A stretch of DNA of 49,422 nt from Thermoleophilia bacterium (lineage in GTDB: Bacteria; Actinomycetota; Thermoleophilia; Solirubrobacterales; 70-9). The stretch lies in the NCBI GenBank assembly GCA_016649905.1, contig JAENWU010000003.1:1-49422 (forward strand), in the 5' to 3' direction. Below the pieces are notes generated by a model. The model saw only the letters and a program-made list of their open reading frames with translations, was not told the DNA's origin and did not search any database. Position numbers and translations under genes: made by a program. Below, piece by piece: positions 16,395-24,502 of the stretch; position 1 is the stretch's first letter, and each line of letters begins with the position of its first letter.

Positions 16395-16410
16395 GAGTGG
16401 ATCGGGGCGG

Positions 16411-17070
16411 TTAGTTCCGGTTTCCGAGTACCGCGCTGCCACGGACCAGCGGCTCGACCAGCGGCGGCGCCTTTGGCATCCGCTCGTGCTCGACTGCGCC
16501 GAGCGTGAAGCTAGAGGCGGCGATCGTCGCCAGCGTGTCGCGGTTGCAGCGGCAACCGTCGGCGAGGAAGCGCCAGGGCTTCTCGAGCCGGTCCTGCCAG
16601 CGCGCCAGGCGCGGCTCCTCGGAGCGGACGTGCTCGATGAAGAGCAGCTTGCCGCCCGGTTTGAGGACCCGGCTCAACTCGATGATGGTGGCGCTGGGGT
16701 CGGGAACGGTGCAGAGCACCAGGGTGGCGACGGCGGTATCGAAGCTGGCCGACTCCAGCGGCATCCGTTCGGCCGGGGCTTCGACGATCGTCGCCTCGCG
16801 ACCAGAGCTCGCCAGCCGCTCTCGCAGCCGCTTGGTCATGTGCGGGTCGGGCTCGACCAGAACCAGCTCCTCAACGGCAGCGCTGTAGAGGTCGAGATTG
16901 GCGCCGGTTCCGGCACCCAGCTCCACCACCCTCCCCCCTGCCCCGCTCAGCAGCTCGGCGCGCATCTCGCGCAGACCTGCCTCCTCGGTCGCCTTCAGCC
17001 CGCGGTCGTAGAGGGCAGAAAATGCCCGGCCCCAGGTCGCGTCGTAGATCCGCCCCATCGAGGAGTGCAT
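16411..17070 (-). CDS. SAM-dependent methyltransferase (UbiE/PmtA-like)
   Basis: 219 aa. Motif I is RVVELGAGTGANLDLY (about 47-62), followed by LVLVEPDPHMTKRLRERL, ERMPLESASFDTAVATLVLC and SRVLKPGGKLLFIEHVR. The last, with the WxxxxDGCRCNRDT segment near residue 170, is typical of the METTL7/phospholipid N-methyltransferase-like group, so a lipid or small thiol/quinone substrate is possible. Two starts: ATG 17070 preceded by AGAGGGGGAC, a good ribosome site, or ATG 17058 (MGRIYDATW), where family similarity begins. The first lies in the arm of a hairpin (17059-17103) that would sequester it. Confidence 0.82.
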   Translation of the reverse strand: MHSSMGRIYDATWGRAFSALYDRGLKATEEAGLREMRAELLSGAGGRVVELGAGTGANLDLYSAAVEELVLVEPDPHMTKRLRERLASSGREATIVEAPAERMPLESASFDTAVATLVLCTVPDPSATIIELSRVLKPGGKLLFIEHVRSEEPRLARWQDRLEKPWRFLADGCRCNRDTLATIAASSFTLGAVEHERMPKAPPLVEPLVRGSAVLGNRN

Positions 17071-17103
17071 TGTCCCCCTCTGAGGTGGCTAATGCACTCC
17101 TCG
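17059..17103. repeat. Hairpin element E at the methyltransferase start
   Basis: Perfect 13-bp arms CGAGGAGTGCATT (17059-17071) and AATGCACTCCTCG (17091-17103) with a 19-base loop. On the minus strand the loop carries the purine-rich AGAGGGGGAC and the arm carries the ATG at 17070, so the structure would cover the translation start of the methyltransferase. Loop sequence is related to the hairpin at 7188-7215. Confidence 0.7.
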
Positions 17104-17110
17104 GCGCGCG

Positions 17111-18007
17111 TTAAGCCGCGTCGCGCTCGGGCGCCGGCTCCGCGGCTGCAGCGCCACCACCCTCGGCGCTCGGCTCGCTCGCCGCGGCGCGCTCCTCGTA
17201 GGCGCGGCGGGCGCCGTGGTCGACTTCGAGCATCAGCTTGTCGACCTTCATCAGCCTCCCCAGCGCCTCGCGGGCGCCGCGCGGCAGCAGGGTCAGGAAC
17301 TTGTAGAGGGCGCCGTTGGCGCGCGGCACGAAGACGTCGAAGCGCGGCACTTCGAGCGCATCGACGATCTCGTTGGCGACGTCGGCAGCCTCGACCGGTT
17401 TCACCCACTTCTGGCCGACGCCGCTGGTCAGTTCGGTGTTGACGACCGTCGGCATCACGCAAGCGATCTCGACGCCGCTGCCGCGCAGCTCCGCCCGCAC
17501 CGCCTCGCTGAGGCCGACCACCGCGTGCTTGGTCGCCGAGTAGGTGGCGATGCCGGGGATCCCGGCCTTGCCGGCCTGGGAGGCGATGTTGACGATGTGG
17601 CCGCCGCGCCGCGGGGTCATCCGCGCGATCGCCAGCTGGGTGCCGGTGATGACGCCGTGGAGATTGATGTCCACCTGGCGGCGCACCGAGTCCTCGCCCT
17701 CGTCGACGAACGGGGTCACCGGCATGATCCCGGCGTTGTTGATCACCACGTCGACCGGGCCGAGCTGGCGCTCGGCCTCGTCGAGGAAGGCGGCGAAGGA
17801 GGCGCGGTCGGTGACGTCGAGCGCCAGCGCCACGGTGCCGCCGCCGAGCCCGGCGGCGGTCTCCTCAGCCAATGCCAAATCGATGTCCCCGATCGCGACC
17901 CGGCAGCCCTTGCGCACCAGTGCCGTCGCCGTCGCCTTGCCGATCCCGCGGGCACCGCCGGTGATCGCCACGACCTTGCCGTCCAGTGAGCGTCGCTGCT
18001 TGGCCAT
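17111..18007 (-). CDS. SDR-family NAD(P)-dependent oxidoreductase
   Basis: 298 aa classical short-chain dehydrogenase. Cofactor motif TGGARGIG (16-23), GDIDLA at the end of beta-2 (Asp favours NAD), NNAGIMPV, catalytic Ser in IVNIASQAG and YSATK (YxxxK). A ~45-residue C-terminal tail, ending in Ala/Glu/Pro-rich sequence, is likely disordered. Lies 27 bp after an SCP2-type thiolase gene, suggesting a shared lipid or steroid-like acyl metabolism role, but the substrate is unknown. Similar mycobacterial SDRs have been annotated as short-chain dehydrogenases of lipid metabolism. Confidence 0.87.
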   Translation of the reverse strand: MAKQRRSLDGKVVAITGGARGIGKATATALVRKGCRVAIGDIDLALAEETAAGLGGGTVALALDVTDRASFAAFLDEAERQLGPVDVVINNAGIMPVTPFVDEGEDSVRRQVDINLHGVITGTQLAIARMTPRRGGHIVNIASQAGKAGIPGIATYSATKHAVVGLSEAVRAELRGSGVEIACVMPTVVNTELTSGVGQKWVKPVEAADVANEIVDALEVPRFDVFVPRANGALYKFLTLLPRGAREALGRLMKVDKLMLEVDHGARRAYEERAAASEPSAEGGGAAAAEPAPERDAA

Positions 18008-18034
18008 ATCGCTTCCTCCTCGTCGCGGCGGGAC

Positions 18035-19228
18035 TCAGCCCGCCGGCTTGTAGACGGTGACCACGGCGGCGCCGCCGAGGCCGATGTTGTGCTGGAGCGC
18101 CACCTTGGCGCCTTCCACCTGGCGCTTGTCGGCGTCGCCGCGCAGCTGCCAGGTCAGCTCCGAGCATTGCGCCAGCCCGGTCGCGCCGAGCGGGTGGCCC
18201 TTCGAGATCAGTCCACCCGAGGGGTTGACCACGACCTGGCCGCCGAAGGTCGTCGCTTCTTCCTCGACCAGCTTGTGGCCCTCGCCCTCAGCCGCGAAGC
18301 CGAGCGCTTCGTAGGTGATCAGCTCGTTGGCGCTGAAGCAGTCGTGCAGCTCGCAGACGTCGACCTCGTCGGCGCTGATGCCGGCTTCGGCATAGGCGCG
18401 ATCGGCCGCGGTCTTCGACATCTCCGAGCCGACGATCGTCATGCAATCGGCGCCCTCGTCGAAGGTCGAGCTGAGGTCGGTGACCATCGACTGGCCGACG
18501 ATCTCGATCGCCTGGTCGCCGAGGTCGTGCTCTTCGACGAAGCGCTCGGAGGCGACGATCGCGCAGGCCGAGCCGTCGGAGGTCGGCGAGCACTGCAGCT
18601 TGGTCAGCGGCTCGTGGATCATCTTCGCCGCCTTGATGTCCTCCAGCGAGTACTCGTCCTGGAACTGGGCGTAGGGGTTGTTGACCGAGTGCTTGTGGTT
18701 CTTCCACCCGATCCAGGCGTAGTGGTCGGCAGTAGAGCCGTACTTGGCCATGTGGTCGCGGCCGGCGTTGCCGAACATCTGCGGCGCCGGCGGTGAGGCC
18801 TCCGGGTCGCGGATCTCGAACATCCGCATCGCGTGCTTGTCGAGCGCGTTGGTGCGGTCGGTGTACTTGACGCCGAGGCTGCCGGGCTCCATCTTCTCGA
18901 AGCCGAGCGCCATCGCGCACTCGACGAGGCCGCCCTTGACCGCCTGGCGGGCGAGGAACAGCGCCGAGGAGCCGGTCGAGCAGTTGTTGTTGACGTTGAC
19001 GACGGGGATCCCGGTCAGGCCGAGCTGGTAGAGCGCCCGCTGCCCGTAGGTCGAGTCTCCGTAGCAGTAGCCCGCGTAGGCCTGCTCGACGTCGGTGTAC
19101 GGGATGCCGGCATCGGCGAGCGCCTTCTCCCCCGCCTCTTTGGCCCAGTCGGGGTAGTCGCCCTCCTTGGTGCCCGGCTTCTCGAACTTGGTCATCCCGA
19201 CCCCGATTACGTACGTCCTGTTGCTCAA
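18035..19228 (-). CDS. SCP2-type thiolase / lipid-transfer protein
   Basis: 397 aa thiolase-superfamily protein. Nucleophile loop [11 protein letters not shown] with Cys83, then [11 protein letters not shown] (about 290-300) and GHPLGATG (about 345), the His- and Cys-containing active-site blocks. The HDCFSANE form and absence of the classical CGGGMG block place it with SCP-x/lipid-transfer-protein thiolases rather than FadA. It probably acts in beta-oxidation of branched or sterol-like acyl-CoAs or in a retro-aldol step. TTG start at 19228 ([14 protein letters not shown]). Transcribed toward the SDR gene. Confidence 0.87.
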   Translation of the reverse strand: MSNRTYVIGVGMTKFEKPGTKEGDYPDWAKEAGEKALADAGIPYTDVEQAYAGYCYGDSTYGQRALYQLGLTGIPVVNVNNNCSTGSSALFLARQAVKGGLVECAMALGFEKMEPGSLGVKYTDRTNALDKHAMRMFEIRDPEASPPAPQMFGNAGRDHMAKYGSTADHYAWIGWKNHKHSVNNPYAQFQDEYSLEDIKAAKMIHEPLTKLQCSPTSDGSACAIVASERFVEEHDLGDQAIEIVGQSMVTDLSSTFDEGADCMTIVGSEMSKTAADRAYAEAGISADEVDVCELHDCFSANELITYEALGFAAEGEGHKLVEEEATTFGGQVVVNPSGGLISKGHPLGATGLAQCSELTWQLRGDADKRQVEGAKVALQHNIGLGGAAVVTVYKPAG

Positions 19229-19286
19229 GTCTGCTCCCCTGGTCCGCCGCGCCCCGGCGCGGCCGTTTGGCTGCCTGGCCAGGAAT

Positions 19287-20429
19287 TTACCGGGCTGGGG
19301 CCTCCGGTGGGTCCGGAGGCGGTCTCACCGCCTCGAATCGGAGGTCCCTCCCCTCCCCCGGCGTCGGCCAGATCACGAAGGCGAGGAAGGCGATCCCGAT
19401 CCCGAGCGCGGTGCCGACTGCGCGCAGGCCGGCGGCCTGCAGTGCCGGCTCGCCGAGGGTGTCGGTGAGGAGCACGACGTAGGTGGTGATCGAGGCCGTG
19501 AACAGCGCGTACTGGACCGTGAGCAGGCCGAACGCGAGCCCGGCGGAGACCGTGAGAACGATCGCAACCGCGAAGTCGTAGCTGCCGACCGTTTCGGCGA
19601 TCGCCGTGGCGACGATCAGACCGAGCGCGGTGCCGGCGGCCCGCAGCGCCAGCCGCAGATAGGTTTCGTCGCGTTCGGGGCGCATCACGAAGAGGATCGT
19701 CAGCGGGATCCAGAAGCCGTGGTTGTCCATGTCGATCAGTCGGTAGACGGCGACGCCGGCGGCGAGGGCAGCGCCGCAGCGGATCCCGTGGCGGAGGTTC
19801 GGCGAGCTCCAGTTGAAGTTGGCGGCGAAGGCGGCCGCGGTGGCGCGGGCGTCCCAGCCGCTCGGCTCGCCCCTTGCAGCGCGGTCGACGACGACCCAGA
19901 GGATCAGCGACCAGAGCGCCTGCACGAGGCCGCCGACCGTCCCCCACAACAGCGCCGGCAGGATCTCCGAGGTCTCGAGGAAAAGCCCCTGGGCGACCAT
20001 CAGCGCCAGCGCCACCGAGAGCCCGTAGATCGCCAGCCGCAGCGAGACCGAGAAGCAGTAGCCGGCGAGCGCGCCGACCACCCCCATCGCCAGCACTGCC
20101 GCCGGTGCCGACTGACTGCTGAGGATTCCGAGCGCCGCCGCGACGCCGATCGCCGGCGCCACCGCCGCCTGCCAGGCGGCCCGCGGCCCGGCCGGAGCGT
20201 CCATGGCCGGGAAGCCGGCGAGCAGGGCGCCGGTTGCGATCGCGCCTTTGGTCGGTGCGTCGAAGCCGAACTCGATCGCCAGGCAGATCCCGATCGGGAC
20301 CGCGATCAGGGCGCCGCGCCGCAGCGCCGGGCCCGGCTCGCTGGGCCCGATCGCGAACAGCGGCGAGGCCCGCAGCCGCCGCGCCGTACCGGCGGCGTTG
20401 TAGAGACCTGGGGTCGGGCCGGACGACAC
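19287..20429 (-). CDS. FUSC-family integral membrane protein
   Basis: 380 aa with about ten hydrophobic segments in two related halves, separated near residues 185-215 by a polar loop ([20 protein letters not shown]). The segment [20 protein letters not shown] followed by [20 protein letters not shown] is the signature of the FUSC/aromatic-acid-exporter (YccS/PET) family; the second R-x-x-x-T block also fits. Likely an efflux carrier of small organic acids, but substrate cannot be predicted. GTG start at 20429, divergent from ccdA with 24 bp between start codons. Confidence 0.82.
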   Translation of the reverse strand: MSSGPTPGLYNAAGTARRLRASPLFAIGPSEPGPALRRGALIAVPIGICLAIEFGFDAPTKGAIATGALLAGFPAMDAPAGPRAAWQAAVAPAIGVAAALGILSSQSAPAAVLAMGVVGALAGYCFSVSLRLAIYGLSVALALMVAQGLFLETSEILPALLWGTVGGLVQALWSLILWVVVDRAARGEPSGWDARATAAAFAANFNWSSPNLRHGIRCGAALAAGVAVYRLIDMDNHGFWIPLTILFVMRPERDETYLRLALRAAGTALGLIVATAIAETVGSYDFAVAIVLTVSAGLAFGLLTVQYALFTASITTYVVLLTDTLGEPALQAAGLRAVGTALGIGIAFLAFVIWPTPGEGRDLRFEAVRPPPDPPEAPAR

Positions 20430-20453
20430 GGGCTGAGGGTAACCTGAGGCCCA

Positions 20454-21215
20454 GTGGTAATCGCGGCCATCAGCTCCGATCCCGCCGCCGGAGTGGGTTT
20501 GCTCGCCGCCCTCGCGGCGGGGATCGCCTCCTTCCTCTCACCCTGCGTGCTGCCGCTTGTCCCCGGCTACCTCTCGGCGGTGACGGGGGTCTCGGCAAGC
20601 GAGCTCGACAACGCCGGCTGGCGCCGGGTGCTTGGCCCGAGCCTGCTGTTCGTCGCCAGCTTCTCGGCGATCTTCATCCTCCTCGGCCTCACCGCGACCG
20701 GCCTCGGCTCCTTCCTCAAGGACCACGAGGAGCTGCTGACGAAGATCTCGGGGGCGCTGATCGTCCTCATGGGTGTCCTCTTCGTCTCCTCCCTGTTCAT
20801 CGCCCGGCTGAACCAGGAGTGGCACGTCGACGCCCTGCTCGAGCGCGCCGGCAAGGGCGGCCCGATCGTCGCCGGCGCCGCCTTCGCGATCGCCTGGACG
20901 CCCTGCATCGGGCCAACCCTGGGCGCGATCCTCACCGCGGCCTCGCTCTCGGGCTCGGCCGCCCACGGCGCCCTCCTGCTCGCCGTCTACTCGGCCGGCC
21001 TGGCGATTCCCTTCATCCTCACCGCCCTCGCCTTCTCCCGCATGACCACCGCCTTCGCCGTGGTCAAGCGCCACTACGCCCTGATCGTCGCCGTCGGCGG
21101 CGTGATCCTGATCGCGATGGGCATCCTGATCTGGACCGGCGAAATCACCCAGCTCAACGTCACGGTCCAGCGCTGGGCCGAAGAATCCGGGATCGACTTC
21201 TGGAACAGCGTCTGA
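20454..21215 (+). CDS. ccdA: CcdA/DsbD-type thiol-disulfide membrane transporter
   Basis: 253 aa, six or more membrane segments. The paired Cys motifs are present in FLSPCVLPLVPGYL (about 26-39) and FAIAWTPCIGPTLGAIL (about 145-161), which shuttle reducing equivalents from cytosolic thioredoxin to extracytoplasmic targets such as apocytochrome c or DsbE-like proteins. There is no ResB/ResC gene beside it in this window. GTG start at 20454. Together with the VKOR/DsbA pair at 13.6-14.8 kb it balances oxidation and reduction outside the membrane. The stop is followed at once by a hairpin repeat. Confidence 0.92.
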   Translation: MVIAAISSDPAAGVGLLAALAAGIASFLSPCVLPLVPGYLSAVTGVSASELDNAGWRRVLGPSLLFVASFSAIFILLGLTATGLGSFLKDHEELLTKISGALIVLMGVLFVSSLFIARLNQEWHVDALLERAGKGGPIVAGAAFAIAWTPCIGPTLGAILTAASLSGSAAHGALLLAVYSAGLAIPFILTALAFSRMTTAFAVVKRHYALIVAVGGVILIAMGILIWTGEITQLNVTVQRWAEESGIDFWNSV

Positions 21216-21217
21216 GC

Positions 21218-21266
21218 GCCGAGTCTGCTCTAGGTGGCGCTATTCGCCACTAAACGCAGACTCGCG
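21218..21266. repeat. Hairpin repeat B, copy 1
   Basis: Arms CGAGTCTGC (21220-21228) and GCAGACTCG (21256-21264), plus inner GTGGCG-CTATT-CGCCAC. The same element, with a perfect 22-bp stem, is at 40694-40742. It fills the gap between the convergent ccdA and the small unknown gene and touches the latter's stop, so it may act as a bidirectional terminator. Confidence 0.8.
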
Positions 21267-21551
21267 TCAGTTCTGGACCGGCGCGACGGTCTCGAGCTCT
21301 TTGCCGACCGCCTCGGTGATCTCCAGGCCGGAGTCTTCGAGGTCGCGGGAGCAGACGATGCGGAAGCGACCGGTGCCGATCTCGCCGTCGGGGATCACCG
21401 GCAGGCCGCGGATCGTGTCCCAGCCGAGCCGTTCGACCTCGAACGGATTCATCCGCACCTCGGCCGCCGGGAACGGACAGTTCGAGTTGTGCTGGTCGAT
21501 CGCCTGGGAGATCGCCTCCAGGTTCTTCGCCTCGGGGGAAGCCACTGACAT
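21267..21551 (-). CDS. Hypothetical 94-residue protein
   Basis: 94 aa, soluble, single Cys pair (NSNCPFPAAEV and RIVCSRDLED), no signal peptide or membrane segment. The order MNPFEVERLGWDTIRGLPV then IPDGEIGTGRFRIVC suggests a small alpha/beta domain; I do not recognise a characterised family. Credible as a gene because codon use is typical and it fits exactly between a hairpin repeat and the CDF transporter promoter region. ATG at 21551. Confidence 0.65.
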   Translation of the reverse strand: MSVASPEAKNLEAISQAIDQHNSNCPFPAAEVRMNPFEVERLGWDTIRGLPVIPDGEIGTGRFRIVCSRDLEDSGLEITEAVGKELETVAPVQN

Positions 21552-21615
21552 GGAGAGTAGCGGCGATCGACGGATCCGCCCGGCGCCGCGGCAGCTCTAA
21601 CATCGGCCACAGACC

Positions 21616-22368
21616 ATGAATCTCGCCCTCGACTACGCCCCGCTCGGTGGCGATCGCCACCGCCACGGCGCTCGCGAGCATTCGCATCCCCACCGCGGTC
21701 CCCACGACCATCGCCGTGGTGAGCGCATTCCCATGCACAGCCACGATCACGGGCACAGCCACGGCCTCGTCGACCCCAGCGTCAAGCGCTCCCGGGCCGG
21801 CCTGCGGGCGGTCGGGCTCTCCCTGGCCGTGCTCGGGCTCACCGCCCTGGCGCAGACGGCGATCTTCGCGGCCACCGGCAGCGTCGCCCTGCTCGCCGAC
21901 CTGATCCACAACTTCGGCGACGCCGCAACCGCGATCCCGCTCGCGATCGCCTTCGCCCTGCGCTCCGAGCGAGCCGAGCGCGGCGCCGGCCTCCTGGTCG
22001 TGCTGGTGATCTTCTTCTCCGCCTGCATCGCCGGCTACGAGGCGATCGACCGCTTCTTTCACCCCGCACAGGTCGACTACCTTGGTGCAGTCGCGGCGGC
22101 CGGCGCCCTCGGCTGGCTCGGCAACGCCGTCGCCGCCCGCATTCGCACCCGCGCCGGCCGCGCCCTCGACAGCGCCGCCTTGATCGCCGACGGCAACCAC
22201 GCCCGCGCCGACGCCTACGTCAGCCTCGCGGTAATCGTCAGCGCCGCCGCGGTCGCGCTCGGCGCCTCCTGGGCCGACCCGCTGATCGGTCTCGGGATCA
22301 CCCTGGTCATCCTCAAGATCAGCTGGGACTCCTGGTGGACCGTCCGCGGCCACGACCACGTCCACTGA
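21616..22368 (+). CDS. Cation diffusion facilitator (zinc exporter)
   Basis: 250 aa CDF-family metal/proton antiporter. His-rich N-terminus (RHRHGAREHSHPHRGPHDHR and HSHDHGHSHG, residues ~14-49) fits Zn binding. Membrane region has LLADLIHNFGDAATAIPLA (TM2, HNxxD) and LIADGNHARADAYVS (TM5, HxxxD), the tetrahedral metal site. The C-terminal cytoplasmic domain normally found in CDF proteins is almost absent: the protein ends 20 residues after TM6 (WWTVRGHDHVH), a compact form. Start ATG 21616; an in-frame ATG (MHSHDHG) near residue 40 is an alternative. Confidence 0.87.
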   Translation: MNLALDYAPLGGDRHRHGAREHSHPHRGPHDHRRGERIPMHSHDHGHSHGLVDPSVKRSRAGLRAVGLSLAVLGLTALAQTAIFAATGSVALLADLIHNFGDAATAIPLAIAFALRSERAERGAGLLVVLVIFFSACIAGYEAIDRFFHPAQVDYLGAVAAAGALGWLGNAVAARIRTRAGRALDSAALIADGNHARADAYVSLAVIVSAAAVALGASWADPLIGLGITLVILKISWDSWWTVRGHDHVH

Positions 22369-22408
22369 GTGGCCCCGCGGCCGCCGCCGCGATCCCTACG
22401 GTTAGTTC

Positions 22409-23494
22409 GTGAACGACTGGCCTCGCTGTATCGCCCATCTCGACATGGACGCCTTCTACGCGTCGGTTGAGTTGCGCAGAAGGCCGGAGCTGAAGGGGAA
22501 GCCGGTGATCGTCTGCGGGTCGGGGCCGCGGGCGGTGGTGACGACGGCGAGCTATGAGGCGCGCAAGCTGGCGGGGATCCACTCGGCGATGCCGGCGGCG
22601 GTGGCGCGCCGGCGTTTGCCGAACGCGGTCTACCTGACGCCGGACTTCCCCGCCTACCGCGAGGCCTCGGCGCGGGTGATGGAAGTGCTGCAGGGCAACG
22701 TCGAGACGGTCGAGGTGGTGGGGCTGGACGAGGCGTATTTAGATTTGACGGGACTCTTTTCGCCGAAGGCGACGATGCGGCGGGTCGCGGTGCAGATCCG
22801 CGAGGCGACCGGGCTGACCTGTTCGGTCGGGATCTCCGAGAGCCGGATGCTGGCGAAGATCACCAGCGAGCTGGGCAAGCCGACCGGTCTGGTCGTGCTC
22901 TCGCGGGAGGCGGCACTGGAGCGCTTTGCGGCGGACTCCCCCGGCCTCGTCCCGGGGATCGGGCCGAAGACTCTCGCCCGGCTGGAATCGATCGGGATCC
23001 GCACGCTGGCCGAGCTCGGCCGCCACCGGCGCGAGGAGCTGGAAGCCAGCTTCGGCCCGCGCTCGGGCGCTTGGCTGCACGCCCGCGGCCGGCTCTGGGA
23101 CGAGACCCCCGTGGTCGTCTCGCACGAGACCAAGTCGGTCTCGTGCGAGACGACCTACGACACCGACCTCAACAAGCGCGGCGAGATCGAGGCCAAGCTC
23201 GTCGGTCTCGCCGAGGAGCTCTGCCGGCGCCTGCAGAAGAAGGAGCTCGCCGGGCGCACGATCGGGCTCAAGGTGCGGCTCGACGACTGGACCAACGTCA
23301 GCCGCTCGCACACGCTCGAGCGCCCGACCAACGACCCGGAGGTGGTGGTCCCGGCCGCCCTCGAGCTGCTGCGCGCCTACGACCCGCAGCGCCCCGTCCG
23401 CCTGCTCGGCGTTCGCGTCGCCGGATTCGAGGCTGAAGCCGAGGCCGAGCCGGAGCCGACCAGCGGTCAGCTCCAGCTCGGCCTCACCGGCTGA
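22409..23494 (+). CDS. dinB: DNA polymerase IV (Y-family)
   Basis: Error-prone translesion DNA polymerase. 361 aa. Catalytic blocks: AHLDMDAFYASVELRR (Asp12 and Asp14), ARKLAGIHSAMP, and VVGLDEAYLDLTG with the Asp/Glu metal ligands; a helix-hairpin-helix GIGPKTLARLESIGI follows, then the little-finger domain from about residue 245 (VSCETTYDTDL). The C-terminus (SGQLQLGLTG) contains a QLxLG-like beta-clamp-binding motif. GTG start at 22409. No LexA box was apparent in the 40 bp upstream. Confidence 0.95.
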   Translation: MNDWPRCIAHLDMDAFYASVELRRRPELKGKPVIVCGSGPRAVVTTASYEARKLAGIHSAMPAAVARRRLPNAVYLTPDFPAYREASARVMEVLQGNVETVEVVGLDEAYLDLTGLFSPKATMRRVAVQIREATGLTCSVGISESRMLAKITSELGKPTGLVVLSREAALERFAADSPGLVPGIGPKTLARLESIGIRTLAELGRHRREELEASFGPRSGAWLHARGRLWDETPVVVSHETKSVSCETTYDTDLNKRGEIEAKLVGLAEELCRRLQKKELAGRTIGLKVRLDDWTNVSRSHTLERPTNDPEVVVPAALELLRAYDPQRPVRLLGVRVAGFEAEAEAEPEPTSGQLQLGLTG

Positions 23495-23516
23495 GGACTT
23501 CCGTCAGGAACGGGAT

Positions 23517-24164
23517 CTAGCGGGTCGCCAGCAGGGTGTCGACGCCCGGGAAGCCGAGCCGGTCTCGCGTCGCCTCGGTCAGGTCGTAGTCGCGGCCGGC
23601 CACGTAGGGGCCGCGGTCGATCACCGGCACGGTGATGCTGCGACCGTGGTAGCGCAGCTTCACCATCGTCCCGCAGGGCAGCGTCTTGTGGGCGACGCCG
23701 AGCGTGCCCGGCATCAGGGTGCCGCCGCAGGCGACGCCGTTGCCGTAGAGCCCCGGCCCGTAGTAGGAGGCGCCGGCCTGGCGGTAGCTGGTCAGGTGGC
23801 GCTGCACGCTGGCGCTACCGGTGACCTGGCGGCTGTGGACGCCGAAGGCGCGCACCGAGTAGGTGCCGGTGCTATCCGGCGCCCAGCGCAGGGCGAAGGT
23901 GCCGTTGGCCCTGGTGGTGAGCGCGCGGACACCGCCGTCGCGACCGCGGAAGACGATCCACACCCGGTGGCGTCCGCTCGGGCGGACCTTGCCGTGGACG
24001 GCGATGCCGTTGCCGCTGAGCACGGTGTGGCCGGAGAGGTGCAGGGAGACATGGGCCTTGGCGCGGTGGGGCTGGTGGTGCTTGGGCTTGGAATCTGCCG
24101 CCGCCGGCGCCAGGCCGATCGACAGCGCGGTGGCAACCGCCACCCCGGACAGGAGGTATCGCAT
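23517..24164 (-). CDS. RlpA-like double-psi beta-barrel exported protein
   Basis: 215 aa. Signal peptide about residues 1-22 (LLSGVAVATALSIGLAPAAA), a His-rich stretch, a beta domain (about 35-110) built of SGxxVLSGNGIAVHGKVRP-like strands, and a C-terminal RlpA/3D-type barrel: QAGASYYGPGLYGNGVACGG, LPCGTMVKLRYHGR, VPVIDRGPYVAGRDYDLTEA. The Asp in VIDRGP and the AxYYG block are conserved in peptidoglycan-cleaving RlpA/resuscitation-like proteins. A c-di-AMP riboswitch precedes it, as is common for wall hydrolases in actinobacteria. Confidence 0.88.
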   Translation of the reverse strand: MRYLLSGVAVATALSIGLAPAAADSKPKHHQPHRAKAHVSLHLSGHTVLSGNGIAVHGKVRPSGRHRVWIVFRGRDGGVRALTTRANGTFALRWAPDSTGTYSVRAFGVHSRQVTGSASVQRHLTSYRQAGASYYGPGLYGNGVACGGTLMPGTLGVAHKTLPCGTMVKLRYHGRSITVPVIDRGPYVAGRDYDLTEATRDRLGFPGVDTLLATR

Positions 24165-24184
24165 ATTGCTTTGCTCGCTTTCTG

Positions 24185-24356
24185 CTGCCTACGGGGTTAG
24201 CTGACGGGCTCGCGGGCGCCGGCACTCTCCGGACACGCGCTACGGACGGCAAGCCGTCCGATTCGCCCCGGCCGCGGCAATTGGTCGCCGCGGCAATTGG
24301 GTCCCCCGATCCCCGTCGCGGTGCGAGGGGACTCGGCAGATGGGTTCGCTCGTTTA
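24185..24356 (-). promoter_or_regulatory. c-di-AMP riboswitch (ydaO/yuaA class)
   Basis: On the minus strand the leader of the RlpA-like gene carries the conserved blocks in order: CGGGGGACCCAA, then GGGGCGAATCGG (class form GGGGUGAAUCG), a GGACGGC-TT-GCCGTCC hairpin, and the near-invariant CCCGTCAGCTAACCCCGTAGGC about 20 nt before the start codon. These match the class as known from Bacillus ydaO and actinobacterial rpf/RlpA leaders. High c-di-AMP normally lowers expression. Ends are approximate. Confidence 0.88.
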
Positions 24357-24502
24357 GGTCCAGAACACGCTAGGCCCTTCTCCGGCCGCGGAATGTGAGC
24401 GAACGCACACAGACCGCTTTCCGCACGCAAACGCCCAAACGGCTTTGCAGAGCCGAAAATAAGCCCCTATCGCGCTTGAACAGGCTGTGCGAAGATGGAG
24501 AC

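Noticed and set aside
24242-24259. CGGACGGC-AA-GCCGTCCG hairpin as a terminator
   Set aside because: It is an internal stem of the c-di-AMP riboswitch, between conserved blocks.
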